Source: Diphasiastrum complanatum (taxonomy: Eukaryota > Streptophyta > Lycopodiopsida > Lycopodiales > Lycopodiaceae). From it: DNA of 64,000 nt. The notes under the pieces are model-generated. The model searched no databases, had not been told where the DNA came from, and saw only the letters and a list, made by a program, of their open reading frames with translations. The position numbers and the translations under genes were made by a program. Numbering within the stretch: the stretch's first letter is position 1; every line of letters starts with the position of its first letter. Below, in pieces: positions 41,731-52,297 of the stretch. The stretch is from NCBI GenBank assembly GCA_029204225.1, contig CM055100.1, positions 2,317,334 to 2,381,333 on the forward strand, read 5' to 3'.

Positions 41731-43345
41731 ATCCGAGCCTAGAAGGCTTACCTATGAAGATAGAGGAAAGCAAGAGGAAATCAACTCCAGTAATTGTGCC
41801 TATTTTATTTCTCATGAGGAGCCGAAGGATGTATATGATGCTATCAACTCAAAGGAATGGTACCTTGCCATGAAGGAAGAATATAATGCTTTGATGGCCA
41901 ATAATACATGGGAGCTTGTGGATCTTCCATCCAACAAGCATATCATTGGTTGCAAATGGATTTTTTGAGTCAAGTATAATCAAGATGGCACAATCAACAA
42001 GTACAAAGCTAGGGTTTGTGCTAAAGGCTTTGCTCAAGTATATGGACTTGATTATGAGGAGACCTTTGCCCCAGTTGCAAAGATGGTGTCAATTAGAATC
42101 ATAATTTCTCTTGCTTGTTTTTTCAATTGGCAAATTCTTCAACTAGATGTTTCTAATGCATTTCTAAATGGCTATCTAGAAGAAGAGATCTATATGGATC
42201 AACCTATTGGGTTCATCCATGATGAAGGAAAAGTTTGCTTGCTCTTCAAAAGTTTATATGGATTAAAGCAAGCTCCAAGGTCATGGTATTCTCGACTTAA
42301 CACCTTTCTTGAGTCACTAGGATTTAATCTTAGTAACTACGATCCTTCCTTATATGTCAAGTTTTTTGATAAAGATATTGTCATCTTTCTTATTTATGTT
42401 GATGATATCATTCTGACAGGAAGTTGTATCAAGTTAGTTGAGGAAACCAATATTGCACTTGGAAAAGAGTTCAAGATGCAAGATCTTGGAAAATTCACTA
42501 TATTCTAGGATTAGAGATTGACTTTCTTAAAGATAAAGCTTTTGTATGTCAATCTAAGTATGCTCTTTTAATGTTAAAAAAGTTGAATATGTTGAATTGT
42601 AAGAGTATAGAAACACCTATGGAGCAAAATGTAAAGGACTCTAACAAAGGTGATGAAAGATCCTTCGAGGACATCACAGTTTTTAGAAGTCTTATAGGCT
42701 CCTTAATTTGGCTCACAATAACTAGACCTGACATAAGCTTTAGTGTTCATAAGTTGAGCCAGATTATGCAAAATCCTTCAATTTATCATTGGAAAAAGGC
42801 CAAGAGAGTGACTAAATATATATCTTCAGCTTTTGATTTTGGTTTATTGTATAAAAGTGAAGATCTTTCTATTATTGGTTATTCTGACTCGGATTTTGCA
42901 AGTGATAGAGCAGATTGAAAATCCACAAGTGCTTATGTCATATATTTTGGAGGAATCTTGATATCTTGGCTTTCCAAAAAGCAAGATACTGTATCACTCT
43001 CATCATGTGAAGCTGAGTACAAGGCGCTCACTACAACAACAAAGGAAGTGCTTTGGATCAAGAGGTTACTAGTGGAGCTAAAGATAATTATGGAAGAAAA
43101 TATACGTATGATCATGTGTGACAACATTTCAGCTCAAGCCCTTGCCAACAACCCGATATTCCATGCAAGGAGCAAGCATATCGAAGTTGCACATCACTTC
43201 GTGAGAGAGAAGCTCATTGGAGGTGAAATCAAATTGGAGCACATCGACACATCATCTTGCATTGTAGATATGCTCACCAAACCTTTGAGCAAAAGTTCCT
43301 TCAACAAGCATAGAGCCAACCATGATACCAAGATCCATGTTCAAA
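41731..43345 (+). pseudogene. Copia B reverse transcriptase and RNase H, cut by element C
   Basis: RT: EEYNALMANNTWELVDLPSN, KWIF-TGA-VKYNQDGTINKY, KARVCAKGFAQVYGLDYEET, DVSNAFLNGYLEEEIYM, SLYGLKQAPRSWY and the catalytic LIYVDDIILTG. A shift near 42506 precedes LGLEIDFLKDKAFVCQSKYA. RNase H: GYSDSDFASDRAD, then TGA (42916-42918) where copy A has CGA, then SLSSCEAEYKAL, MCDNISAQALA and HARSKHIEVAHHFVREKL. The frame is interrupted at 43345 by C and resumes at 49662. Confidence 0.88.
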
Positions 43346-44207
43346 TGATAAATTTTACAGTTTTTAGGACAATAATGATTGTACTTTACAATCATAGAGA
43401 GTTATTGGTTGCTTAATCAATGAATCTATCAAGTTCTACACATTAGATCTTGATCTAGATTCACTACACTTGGATTTAAGCAAGAGCAATGGATCAACAC
43501 ATCATTTTTTAGTGAGAGCGGCTTCACACGTGTGGAGTACTGTCCACTGTACGGCCTGCACCTGAAACAACAAGTACAATGATACTAGATAGCAATCATG
43601 CATAAAAATCACAAGACAAATGACTAGAAATCTCACAAAAGTGTAGAGTGCAAAAGTCTCATCAATTTTCTTAGCAAAATGATGATCCTTTTATGGATCA
43701 AGTACATCCATGAGTCTGGTACAGTCCAGCAGGCCTTCACACGTGTGAAGAGTGCCACATCACTCATATCTATCCATTTGATCCATCCTTGATCCTTATC
43801 CAATAGTTGACCTTCTAGAATATGACTAAAATCCAAAAAGCTAGTCTCCTAGAATATAGGAATATTCCCTACAAAATAGGATCTAAGGAAAATGGTCAAC
43901 TCTTATCTTCTAGTACTCTATACACACATGTGAACATCCACTTGCCATGTGGGAGCATTTACTCATGCACATGCAAGGAAAAGCTAATTTGTAGGTGACT
44001 AGTCAACTTGACTAAAAACTAGTCATTTCATGTTCACACTAACTAGAATGATACAAAATCAATTTGGATATATACAAACATGAAAAGTACATCCTTTCAC
44101 ACATGGGAACATGCTCCACACGTGTGAAATCATATCATCAACATATTCTAATGTTTGATCAATATTTACATGAACCAATGTCAAGTGAGAAGTGACAATT
44201 TTCAACA
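43346..44207 (-). mobile_element. Copia C 3' LTR
   Basis: In element orientation it starts TGTTGAAAATTGTCAC (edge 44207) and ends at AATTTATCA. It contains three perfect CACACGTGTG palindromes at 43525-43534, 43738-43747 and 44117-44126. Confidence 0.95.
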
Positions 44208-44220
44208 CTCCTCCTCACTT

Positions 44221-46722
44221 CTAACTTGGCAAATCTAGTGTACATCTATCTACAATTCCAAGAGCATATCTTAACTTAAAAAATGGATCTTTGGACAATG
44301 GTTTGGTTAAGATATCAGCTATGCATTCGGATGATGGTACATGATGTAGTTGCACTTCCTTGGATTGTACCTTCTCCCTCACAAAGTGGTGAGCTATCTC
44401 AATATGCTTTGTTCTAGCATGGAAGATAGGATTTGAAGCAATTTGTTGAGAAGCTTGATTGTCACAAAATATGTAAGGGATCTCCTCGGCCTCTAGCACA
44501 TGTAGTTCCATCAAGAGTCTTCTTAGCCATAAGAGCTCTTTGGTTGTTGAAGTCAATGCCTTGTACTCGGCTTCACAAGAAGATAGTGAGATTGTATCTT
44601 GCTTTTTGGAAAGCCAAGATATCACTCCTCCACAAAGAAATGTTGCAAATGCACTAATGGACTTCCTATCCATCTTGTCACCTGCAAAATCTGAATCCGA
44701 GTAGGCTCTCAAGTGCAAGTTAGATCCTTCATAAAGTATACCAAAAAATCTAGTACTAGAAACATATCTAAGTACTCTCTTGGCACTTTTCCAATGATGA
44801 ATTAAAGGAGCTTGCATACTTTGACTCAACTTGCTTACACAAAAACTTAAGTCAGGTCTAGTGATGGTTAAATAGATTAGAGAGCCTATAAGCTTCCTAA
44901 AGAGAGTGATGTCCTCAAAGGATGCTTCATCACCTTCATTAGTTGCTTTCACAACATGCTCCATAGGGGTGTCAATCCCCTTACAATCTTTCATACCAAA
45001 TCTTTCAAGAATGGAAGTAGCATACTTAGATTGACTTATGAAAGTACAATTGCTACTTCTAGACACTTCTATCCCAAGTATAAACTTTAGGAAGCCTAGA
45101 TCTACCATCTTGAACTCACTAGATAAGTCAACTTTTACTTTGCCTATGCCATCATCATCATTTCCTGTCATAATGATGTCATCAACATAAAGAACCAAAA
45201 TGATGATCTTTCCTTCATTACATTTGAAATATAAAGAAGGTTCATAAGCACTTAGTACAAAGCCAAGGGAATAGAGAAAATCATGCAACCTAGAGTACCA
45301 AGCTCTAGGTGCATGCTTCAAGCCATATAGGCTCTTCCTTAAGTAGCACACCTTTTGCTCCTCACCAATCTTGATGAAGCCCTCGGGTTGCATCATGTAG
45401 ATTTCCTCTTCTAAGAAGCCATTCAAGAAGGCATTTGTCACATCCATTTGGTAGAGATCCCATTTGAACAAAGTAGCAATGCAAATGATTAATCTAATAG
45501 TTACAAGCTTAGCTACAGGTGCAAATGTTTCTTCATAATCCAATCCTTTTATTTGAAGAAATCCCTTAGCAACAAGCCTAGCTTTGTATTTACTAATAGA
45601 TCCATCTTGATTGTACTTAATTCTATAAATCCACTTACATGCAAGTGGTTTCTTTCCTCTTGGAAGATTTACAAGATTCCAAGTATGATTTTCTTCTAAT
45701 GCATCATACTCTACTTGCATTGCATCTCTCCAAACTTTAGATTTACATGCTTCTTCAAAAGATGATGGTTCTTCAATCAATGTAGCTAAAAAAGAGTAAG
45801 AGGTAGAAGATGTAGAGCCTTCCTTTTGCTTTCCCTTGTCCACATAGGTAAGCCTTGAGGGCTCGGCCTTGCTCCTTGATGATCTTCTTGGCCCCTTTTT
45901 ACTTGGATCCAAATCTCCATCCTCGGGTTTGTCATGATCCTCCTCGGGTTTGTCAAGATCCTCCTCGGATTTGTCAAGATCTTCAATGCACAATGGGTTA
46001 GATCCATTTGACAAGCTCTTAGCAAATTGTGACTCATCAAAAAGTACATCCTTGCTTACCTTTACTTTCTTGGATGTAGGATCATATATCCTATATCCCT
46101 TGCTATTTTCTCCATAGCCAACAAAGATTCCTTTGAAGGAGGTAGCATCTTCTTTCCTTCTAGTCTCCAAAGGAATGTGTACATAACAAGTACATCCAAA
46201 GATCTTAAAATATTTTACATTGGGTTTCTTATCAAACAAGGCTTGATAAGGTGAGATCCCATCTATAGCACTACTAGGAAGTCTATTACACAAATAATTA
46301 GCACATGTTATGGCTTCTCCCCAAAATGAGATGGGAAGTGATGCATCAAGCCTCAAGGACTTTGCACACTCACATAGACTCCTATTTTTCCTCTCGGCCA
46401 CCCCATTTTGTTGAGGGGTGTAGGAACAAGTGTATTGTAACTTAATACCATTGATCTCACAAAAGTCTTTCATTTTATTGGAGGTGTACTCTCCTCCATT
46501 ATCACATCTTAGTGCTTTGATAGAAGTACTAAGTTGTTTCTCTACTAGAGACTTGAACTTAATGAAAGCTTCATAAACAAGATTTTTCTTTGATAGTAAC
46601 TCAATCCATGTGAATCTAGTACAATCATCTATAAAAGTTACATACATCAAGGCACCTCCATTACTTGCATGTGAAAAACTATGTACATCAGAATGTATGA
46701 GATCCAAGGGAGAGAGAGAGAT
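44221..46722 (-). CDS. Copia C integrase - RT - RNase H frame
   Basis: The frame is open to a stop at 44221-44223. In order: DLIHSDVHSFSHASNGG, TFIDDCTRFTWIELLSKKN, KALRCDNGGEYTSNKM, PQQNGVAERKNRSLCECAK (integrase D, D, E all present). Next is an acidic linker with three EEDLDKPEEDHDKPED-like repeats. RT follows with ETFAPVAKLVTIRLIICIAT, MDVTNAFLNGFLEEEIYM and LVLYVDDIIMTGN. RNase H follows with AYSDSDFAGDKMDRKSISAF, SLSSCEAEYKALTS and YIFCDNQASQQIASNPIFHA. It ends ALGIVDRCTLDLPS. Everything needed for catalysis is visible. It joins the gag-protease frame through a CT run, where a 2 bp slip separates them. The frame nominally extends to 46773, but before the CT run it is out of register. Confidence 0.93.
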   Translation of the reverse strand: MSLSPLDLIHSDVHSFSHASNGGALMYVTFIDDCTRFTWIELLSKKNLVYEAFIKFKSLVEKQLSTSIKALRCDNGGEYTSNKMKDFCEINGIKLQYTCSYTPQQNGVAERKNRSLCECAKSLRLDASLPISFWGEAITCANYLCNRLPSSAIDGISPYQALFDKKPNVKYFKIFGCTCYVHIPLETRRKEDATSFKGIFVGYGENSKGYRIYDPTSKKVKVSKDVLFDESQFAKSLSNGSNPLCIEDLDKSEEDLDKPEEDHDKPEDGDLDPSKKGPRRSSRSKAEPSRLTYVDKGKQKEGSTSSTSYSFLATLIEEPSSFEEACKSKVWRDAMQVEYDALEENHTWNLVNLPRGKKPLACKWIYRIKYNQDGSISKYKARLVAKGFLQIKGLDYEETFAPVAKLVTIRLIICIATLFKWDLYQMDVTNAFLNGFLEEEIYMMQPEGFIKIGEEQKVCYLRKSLYGLKHAPRAWYSRLHDFLYSLGFVLSAYEPSLYFKCNEGKIIILVLYVDDIIMTGNDDDGIGKVKVDLSSEFKMVDLGFLKFILGIEVSRSSNCTFISQSKYATSILERFGMKDCKGIDTPMEHVVKATNEGDEASFEDITLFRKLIGSLIYLTITRPDLSFCVSKLSQSMQAPLIHHWKSAKRVLRYVSSTRFFGILYEGSNLHLRAYSDSDFAGDKMDRKSISAFATFLCGGVISWLSKKQDTISLSSCEAEYKALTSTTKELLWLRRLLMELHVLEAEEIPYIFCDNQASQQIASNPIFHARTKHIEIAHHFVREKVQSKEVQLHHVPSSECIADILTKPLSKDPFFKLRYALGIVDRCTLDLPS

Positions 46723-48203
46723 CTTGATGAAGATTTCTTGTAAGAAGATTTGTGTGACTTTGCAAGGCCACATGCCTCACACATTTTTCCACACTTCTTG
46801 AAAGCTCTTGGTAGGCCGAGAGCTAGTTCCTTGCTTGCCATTGACTCCATAGATTGAAGATTAGGATGGCCTAATCTCTTATGCCAAAGCTCCACTTGAG
46901 TTAGCTCCTCCCTAGCCAAGTTCACACTTTCACTTGCAACATTAGCATCCAACTTGAAAAGTCTACCTTGCTTAATGCCACTAGCTATGCACTTATCATT
47001 TTTCAAGATGGAACAAACTCCATTCTTGAAATGTACATCTAGTCCATTGTCCATTAATTGTCCTACACTAAGCAAGTTTCTTGAAATGGTAGGAACATAC
47101 AAAACATTATCTAGATCTATCCTTTTAGATGTGCCTAAACAAAGAGGTATAGATCCTATGCCATCTATCTTGCATGCTTGATCACTAGCAGTGTATATTG
47201 ACTTCTTAGAGTCATTACAAGATAGAAGAGTAGAAAAATAATGCTTGTTAAAGGACATGTGGGAACTAGCCCCACTATCTATCCACCATGTGTCTTGACT
47301 TGAAGTTGGTGTAGATGCAACCATTAAGGATGTGTTGAATCCATCCTCATATTCTTCCTCTTGAGCAATGTTCCCTTGATCTCCTTTGGCTTGTTGATTC
47401 TTCTTCAAGTAGCATTCTGAGGCAAAGTGTCCTTTCTTTCCACAAAAGAAACACTTTAGTTTTGCCTTGTTCTTCACTTTGCCTTTGGAGGTAGATCCTC
47501 CATTCTTCATCTCGGCCTCCTTGCCTTGATTTTTCTTGAATGGATTTTGCTTTTTCTTGCCTTTAGATGTAAAGTTAGCTTTCTCCTCTCCTCCATTAAG
47601 TGACATGCTATCCATTCTTGTCTTGAGGTGTAGAAGCCTACTCTCCTCGGCCACAAGAACATTGTGCAACTTTTCAATGGATGGAAGAGAGTCTTGAATG
47701 GCAAATGATTGGACTAAGTTGGTAAACTCATCACTTAGACCATTCAAAATGATTTGTACTAGTTCTTGATCTTGGATCTTCTCTCCTATTGCACTTAACT
47801 CCTTGTTAAGAGATTTGATCCTAAGAACATACTCTTGTCCACTCTCTCCACTTCCTTTCATGCTTTGGAAAACTTGATTTCTTAGCATGAGGATTCTTGA
47901 AGTATTGTTGGATTCATAAATGCTCTTTAATGAATCCCAAGCCTCTTTGGATGAGGTACAAGAAGACACCTCTTTCAAGAGGTCATTGCATACATTTAAC
48001 TTTATGCAATGTAGAGCTAATCTTGCTCTCTTCTTGTATTTGGCTTGTTCTTGGGGAGTTTGAGGCTCTTCCTCTACTCCTTGAACTATGTCATATAGAT
48101 CATGGATCACTAGGAGTGATTCCATTCTCACTTTCCAAATGGAATAATTTGTGGAAGTGAGTCTCTCACTTGATTCCATCAAATATCCACCCATGGATGA
48201 CAT
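46710..48203 (-). CDS. Copia C gag - protease - integrase N-terminus frame
   Basis: Start MSSMGGYLMESSERLTSTNY, SIWKVRMESLLVIHDLYDIV at 48203. The Gag domain has YKKRARLALHCIKLNVCNDL, ILNGLSDEFTNLVQSFAIQD. The knuckle CFFCGKKGHFASEC is intact (~residues 243-256). Protease TWWIDSGASSHMSFNKHYFS is intact (~residues 300-318). The pre-integrase block ELWHKRLGHPNLQSMESM and CEACGLAKSHKSS follows. The frame is correct up to SSSRSLS. The CT run at 46710-46722 then shifts it, giving a spurious end at 46647. Plant copia elements normally use one continuous frame, so I read this as a slip mutation. Confidence 0.93.
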
Positions 48204-48799
48204 TTTAGAATGAATGCTCTATTAAAAATCACAAAGATTTTTGAATTTTAAAAGATCTATGAAGTGGCCTAAAGCTTACTAGAATGCCTATAGGCTTGTC
48301 TCTATCAAACTAACACACAAGCTTGAATGATACTCAAAGATCTTACCAAAAATTTCTAGCTTTCACTCTCACAAAAAAAAATTGCTTTACACTTTTCTTA
48401 GAGATTTCACTTCAACTAAGGATCTGAACAAATCAGCCTCTTAGATCTGATCTTAGACTCTAAAAAGAAATGCTTCAATGATCCAAAACACTATTTGGTC
48501 ATAGGCATTAGTTAGAATGAATCTAGATCAATACTATGCTTCAAAAAGCACCAAAAATGAACTAGTATTGTGATTTTGGGACCAAAAAACACAAAGTAAC
48601 TTGAATTGAAAGTTGCTGTACGGTTTCACACGTGTGAAAAGTACATACACAGCCTCCAAGTCGTTTTGATCCAAATGATTACAAGCTATCACTCTAGAAG
48701 AACTCGCCCTCACTAGTATTGGCCAAAAAACAAATTTTGCCAATGATCTTTACAAGATTTATGATTCAATGATCACTCTCTTACTTAGCTCTGATACCA
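48204..48799 (-). promoter_or_regulatory. Copia C leader and primer site
   Basis: TGGTATCAGAGCT in element orientation (48787-48799) touches the 5' LTR. The ~585 bp leader is non-coding and carries another CACACGTGTG at 48627-48636. Confidence 0.9.
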
Positions 48800-49661
48800 T
48801 GATAAATTTTACAGTTTTTAGGACAATAATGATTGTACTTTACAATCATAGAGAGTTATTGGTTGCTTAATCAATGAATCTATCAAGTTCTACACATTAG
48901 ATCTTGATCTAGATTCACTACACTTGGATTTAAGCAAGAGCAATGGATCAACACATCATTTTTTAGTGAGAGCGGCTTCACACGTGTGGAGTACTGTCCA
49001 CTGTACGGCCTGCACCTGAAACAACAAGTACAATGATACTAGATAGCAATCATGCATAAAAATCACAAGACAAATGACTAGAAATCTCACAAAAGTGTAG
49101 AGTGCAAAAGTCTCATCAATTTTCTTAGCAAAATGATGATCCTTTTATGGATCAAGTACATCCATGAGTCTGGTACAGTCCAGCAGGCCTTCACACGTGT
49201 GAAGAGTGCCACATCACTCATATCTATCCATTTGATCCATCCTTGATCCTTATCCAATAGTTGACCTTCTAGAATATGACTAAAATCCAAAAAGCTAGTC
49301 TCCTAGAATATAGGAATATTCCCTACAAAATAGGATCTAAGGAAAATGGTCAACTCTTATCTTCTAGTACTCTATACACACATGTGAACATCCACTTGCC
49401 ATGTGGGAGCATTTACTCATGCACATGCAAGGAAAAGCTAATTTGTAGGTGACTAGTCAACTTGACTAAAAACTAGTCATTTCATGTTCACACTAACTAG
49501 AATGATACAAAATCAATTTGGATATATACAAACATGAAAAGTACATCCTTTCACACATGGGAACATGCTCCACACGTGTGAAATCATATCATCAACATAT
49601 TCTAATGTTTGATCAATATTTACATGAACCAATGTCAAGTGAGAAGTGACAATTTTCAACA
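48800..49661 (-). mobile_element. Copia C 5' LTR
   Basis: 862 bp, the same length as the other LTR and apparently the same sequence. CACACGTGTG occurs at 48979-48988, 49192-49201 and 49571-49580. Confidence 0.95.
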
Positions 49662-50220
49662 CAAATCAATATAGATCATTTTTCGGAGGAGTGTTAGAAC
49701 TGAAAAACAATCCATATTGATTTCTTGGCTTGCTACAAATGTTGTACCATGCAAGTATGTGGCTCATTAATGCAAAATGCCAAGTTTGGCCTACATAGAA
49801 CTCGAGCTACATGGTTATGTATTATCTAGTTTGATAAATGCAACTTGCATATAGTTTGTAGACATAGAATTAGCATGATTATGCTTGTAGAAACTCGTGG
49901 CAACTCACATGCATTAATTGTAAGTGATCCATAGTGACATGCAAGGCATGCACAAAGTGTAATGGACACATGCATGATGATTTGTACTTTGTTAGTTAGA
50001 ACTAGTACACTTGTAAAAAGTTGGTAGAATTTCATGCATGACAAGTGACAAATGTCACATAGACTCTAGATGTCATTTTGGAATGGATAGATATGGTTCT
50101 ACCTCGAGCTACCTCAATTTCTATAGATATGTGTAGCTCTCCACACAATCAATGATGAAGAACCAAAGTTTTGTATCTATCTCATGCCATTTTAGATCTA
50201 AACAAATATTGCTTGTTATC

Positions 50221-50296
<76 letters not shown>

Positions 50297-50530
50297 ACTC
50301 ATGTTGAGGCTAATGCTCATACACTGAAATCTTGTATTTTTATTCATTCTTTGATTCATTGCTATTATATTCTGCTGATTAGCATGCTAGATTGTGAATT
50401 AGCCATTTCTTCTGAACTAGATTTTGTTGATCAATCTAGAATCAGGTTATAGTGCCAATCACAAAGCTTAATTAAGATCAGTCACTCTTGTGGACATTCC
50501 CCACATGTGTGAATTCTGGAAATTTTGTCA
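49662..50530 (+). mobile_element. Copia B pol tail, polypurine tract and 3' LTR
   Basis: After C, the B tail resumes (CAAATCAATATAGATC), followed by the purine tract CGGAGGAG (49685-49691 region). The LTR runs from TGTTAGAACTG (49692) to TTTTGTCA (50530), 839 bp. It is longer than its 5' partner mainly because of the (CT)n run at 50227-50295. Confidence 0.9.
50227..50295. repeat. (CT)n expansion inside the B 3' LTR
   Basis: About 34 CT units. The matching place in the 5' LTR (38658-38681) and in the A LTR (51139-51162) has only short broken CT runs, so the expansion happened in this LTR after integration. Confidence 0.95.
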
Positions 50531-51394
50531 AAAAGTTCTTTCATCAAGCATAGAGCCAATCTTGGAGTTATACCAAGATCCATGTTCAAATCAATATAGA
50601 TTATTTTTAGGAGGAGTGTTAAAATTGGAAAAACAAATCCAGATTGATTTCTTGGCTTGCTACAAATGTTGTACCATGCAAGTATGTAGCTCATAAATGC
50701 AAAATGCCAAGTTTGGCCTATATAGAACTCGAGCTACATGGTAAAGTCTAAATTGAAGAATACAACTTGCATATAGTTTGTAGACATAGAATTGGCAAAG
50801 TCATGCTTGTAGAAACTCGTGGCAATTCACATGCATTAATTGGAAGTGATCCATAGTGACATGCAAGGCATGCACAAAGTGTAATGGACACATGCATGAT
50901 GATTTGTACTTTGTTAGTTAGAACTAGTACACTTGTAAAAAGTTGGTAGAATTTCATGCATGGCAAGTGACAAATGTCACATATACTCTAGATGTCATTT
51001 TGGAATGGATAGATGTGGTTCTACCTCGAGCTACCTCAAACTCCATAAATATGTGTAGCTCTCCTCACAATTAATGATGAAGGACCAAAGTTTTGTAGCT
51101 ACCTCTTGCCATTTTGGATCTAAACTATTTTGCTTGTTATCTCTCTAGCTTTCTCTCTCTAACTCATGTTGAAGCTAATGCTAATACACTGAAATCTTGT
51201 ACTTTTGTTCATTCTTTGATTCATTGCTATCAGATTTTGATGCTTAGCATGCTAGATTGTGGTTAAGCCATTTCTTCTGAACTAATCTTGCTAAACAATC
51301 TAGAATCAGGTTACTGTGCTAATCACAAAGCTTAATCAAGATCAATCATACTTGTGGACATTCCCCACATGTGTGAATTCTGGAAATTTTGTCA
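50531..51394 (+). mobile_element. Copia A pol tail and 3' LTR
   Basis: AAAAGTTCTTTCATCAAGC continues the RNase H frame that stopped at 38118 (LSK|SSFIKHRANLGVIPRSMF) and ends in a TAG near 50598. The purine tract AGGAGGAG leads to the LTR from TGTTAAAATTGG (50617) to TTTTGTCA (51394), 778 bp. It belongs to the same family as the two B LTRs but is clearly diverged from both. No A 5' LTR is left. Confidence 0.88.
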
Positions 51395-51640
51395 GCAAGC
51401 ACTTTTTAGGATCCCCATTTGCTTAGTTAGAGGTTGTGTTGTTGATTCTGTGATTTCAGTAGGAGTAGAATCAGGTTAATTCTCTACTTTTTGTGTAGAT
51501 TAGATTAGCAATAATCTACATTCTATAAAAATAAAGAAAGAATTGAAATAGTTTGTAGAACCGTAGATGATCGAGTCCTAACAGATCTTATAACCAAGAT
51601 GAGAAAGGCTCTTAGCAATTGGAAAACTAGAAGAGAGTCA
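51395..51640. other. No gene seen
   Basis: A short stretch between the copia A LTR and a gypsy integrase tail. 'agattagattagcaataatctac' at 51500 is an imperfect inverted repeat. Nothing else noted. Confidence 0.4.
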
Positions 51641-51892
51641 TAAACAAGCATTGATCGATACGACGAAGATCCAATAAGCCAGAAAAAAGTCTTTAATACT
51701 ACAATAAGGAAGGTTGTTTTGCGCGAGGGATACTTTGCTCTTTTGTATAATAACCATCATCGCAAGTTTCTTGGAAAGTTGCATACTCGTTGGATGGGTT
51801 CGTACAAAGTAATTGAAATCTTTGATAATGGATCTCTTCAGCTAGCGAATTTACAAGAAAATTTGCAGCCACCAAGAGTAAATGTGTAAATA
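51641..51892 (+). pseudogene. Gypsy integrase C-terminal fragment
   Basis: Plus-strand frame: TSIDRYDEDPISQKKVFNTT, REGYFALLYNNHHRKFLGKL, HTRWMGSYKVIEIFDNGSLQ, LANLQE, ending at a stop after PPRVNV. 'LLYN...F.GKL..RW.G.Y.V......G..QL' is the SH3-like C-terminal domain of Tat/Athila-type gypsy integrase. It resembles the domain at 17040-17210 but lies on the other strand. Confidence 0.75.
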
Positions 51893-52297
51893 TTTTTATT
51901 TTATTTTTTTTAAATTTTTTTTTATTCCGATTGATCGTTCATAATGTTGACCGATACACTGGAGAAATCACAATTCGATTGTTCGTTTTTATTTTTCATT
52001 TTTATCCCAAGCATTCGATATCTTAAGGGAATTTTCTATAGTACTAAATAGCTAAGTCTCTGTATGTTATAATTATTACTCCTTTTATAGGTTGGACCCT
52101 TAGTTATTGCATGACGATGAACGCCTTTTCTATTGACACATGTATCCATAAAACTATGTGCCACCTTTGTTGTTGATTTTCAGACTATTTTGTTACTTAC
52201 TCTGAGTTTCGCGTCATTTTGCATTTACCTCATCAGCACTCGCAATCAAGCTTTTAAGTTTTATGCTTATATACTTGCTCTCGTGCGCTACTGCTCT
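51893..52297. other. No gene seen; T-rich
   Basis: A T-rich run (51895-51930) followed by AT-rich DNA. It may be the 3' non-coding part of the gypsy element whose integrase end precedes it. Confidence 0.4.

Larger units (their letters stand above)
43346..49661 (-). mobile_element. Copia C, young near-intact element
   Basis: It is 6316 bp with two 862 bp LTRs (43346-44207 and 48800-49661) that I could not tell apart base by base. It carries a Met-tRNA primer site, gag-protease and integrase-RT-RNase H frames, and a polypurine tract (GAGGAGGAG, complement of 44208-44218) next to the 3' LTR. It sits in the 3' tail of copia B. The flanks are TCAAA at left and CAAAT at right. Counting the shared T as target gives a perfect 5 bp CAAAT duplication. 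The empty site 'gttcaaatcaatatag' survives in copy A at 50585-50600. Confidence 0.95.
38119..50530 (+). mobile_element. Copia B, inserted into copia A, itself split by copia C
   Basis: B has LTRs at 38119-38913 and 49692-50530 and an interior with primer site, gag, protease, integrase, RT and RNase H. It is bounded by AAAAG on both sides (38114-38118 and 50531-50535), a perfect 5 bp target duplication. The flanking sequence is copia A, which reads through in frame when B is removed (LSK|SSFIKHRAN). B's own 3' end is interrupted at 43346-49661 by the minus-strand element C. LTR differences within B (several substitutions and a microsatellite expansion) show it is older than C. Confidence 0.9.

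Noticed and set aside
43633-43836. Identical 67-codon frames in both copia C LTRs (also 49087-49290)
   Set aside because: They are LTR sequence; identity reflects LTR duplication, not a gene.
38119-51394. Tandem LTR array formed by unequal recombination between LTRs
   Set aside because: The AAAAG target duplication around B and the in-frame rejoining of A show nested insertion instead.
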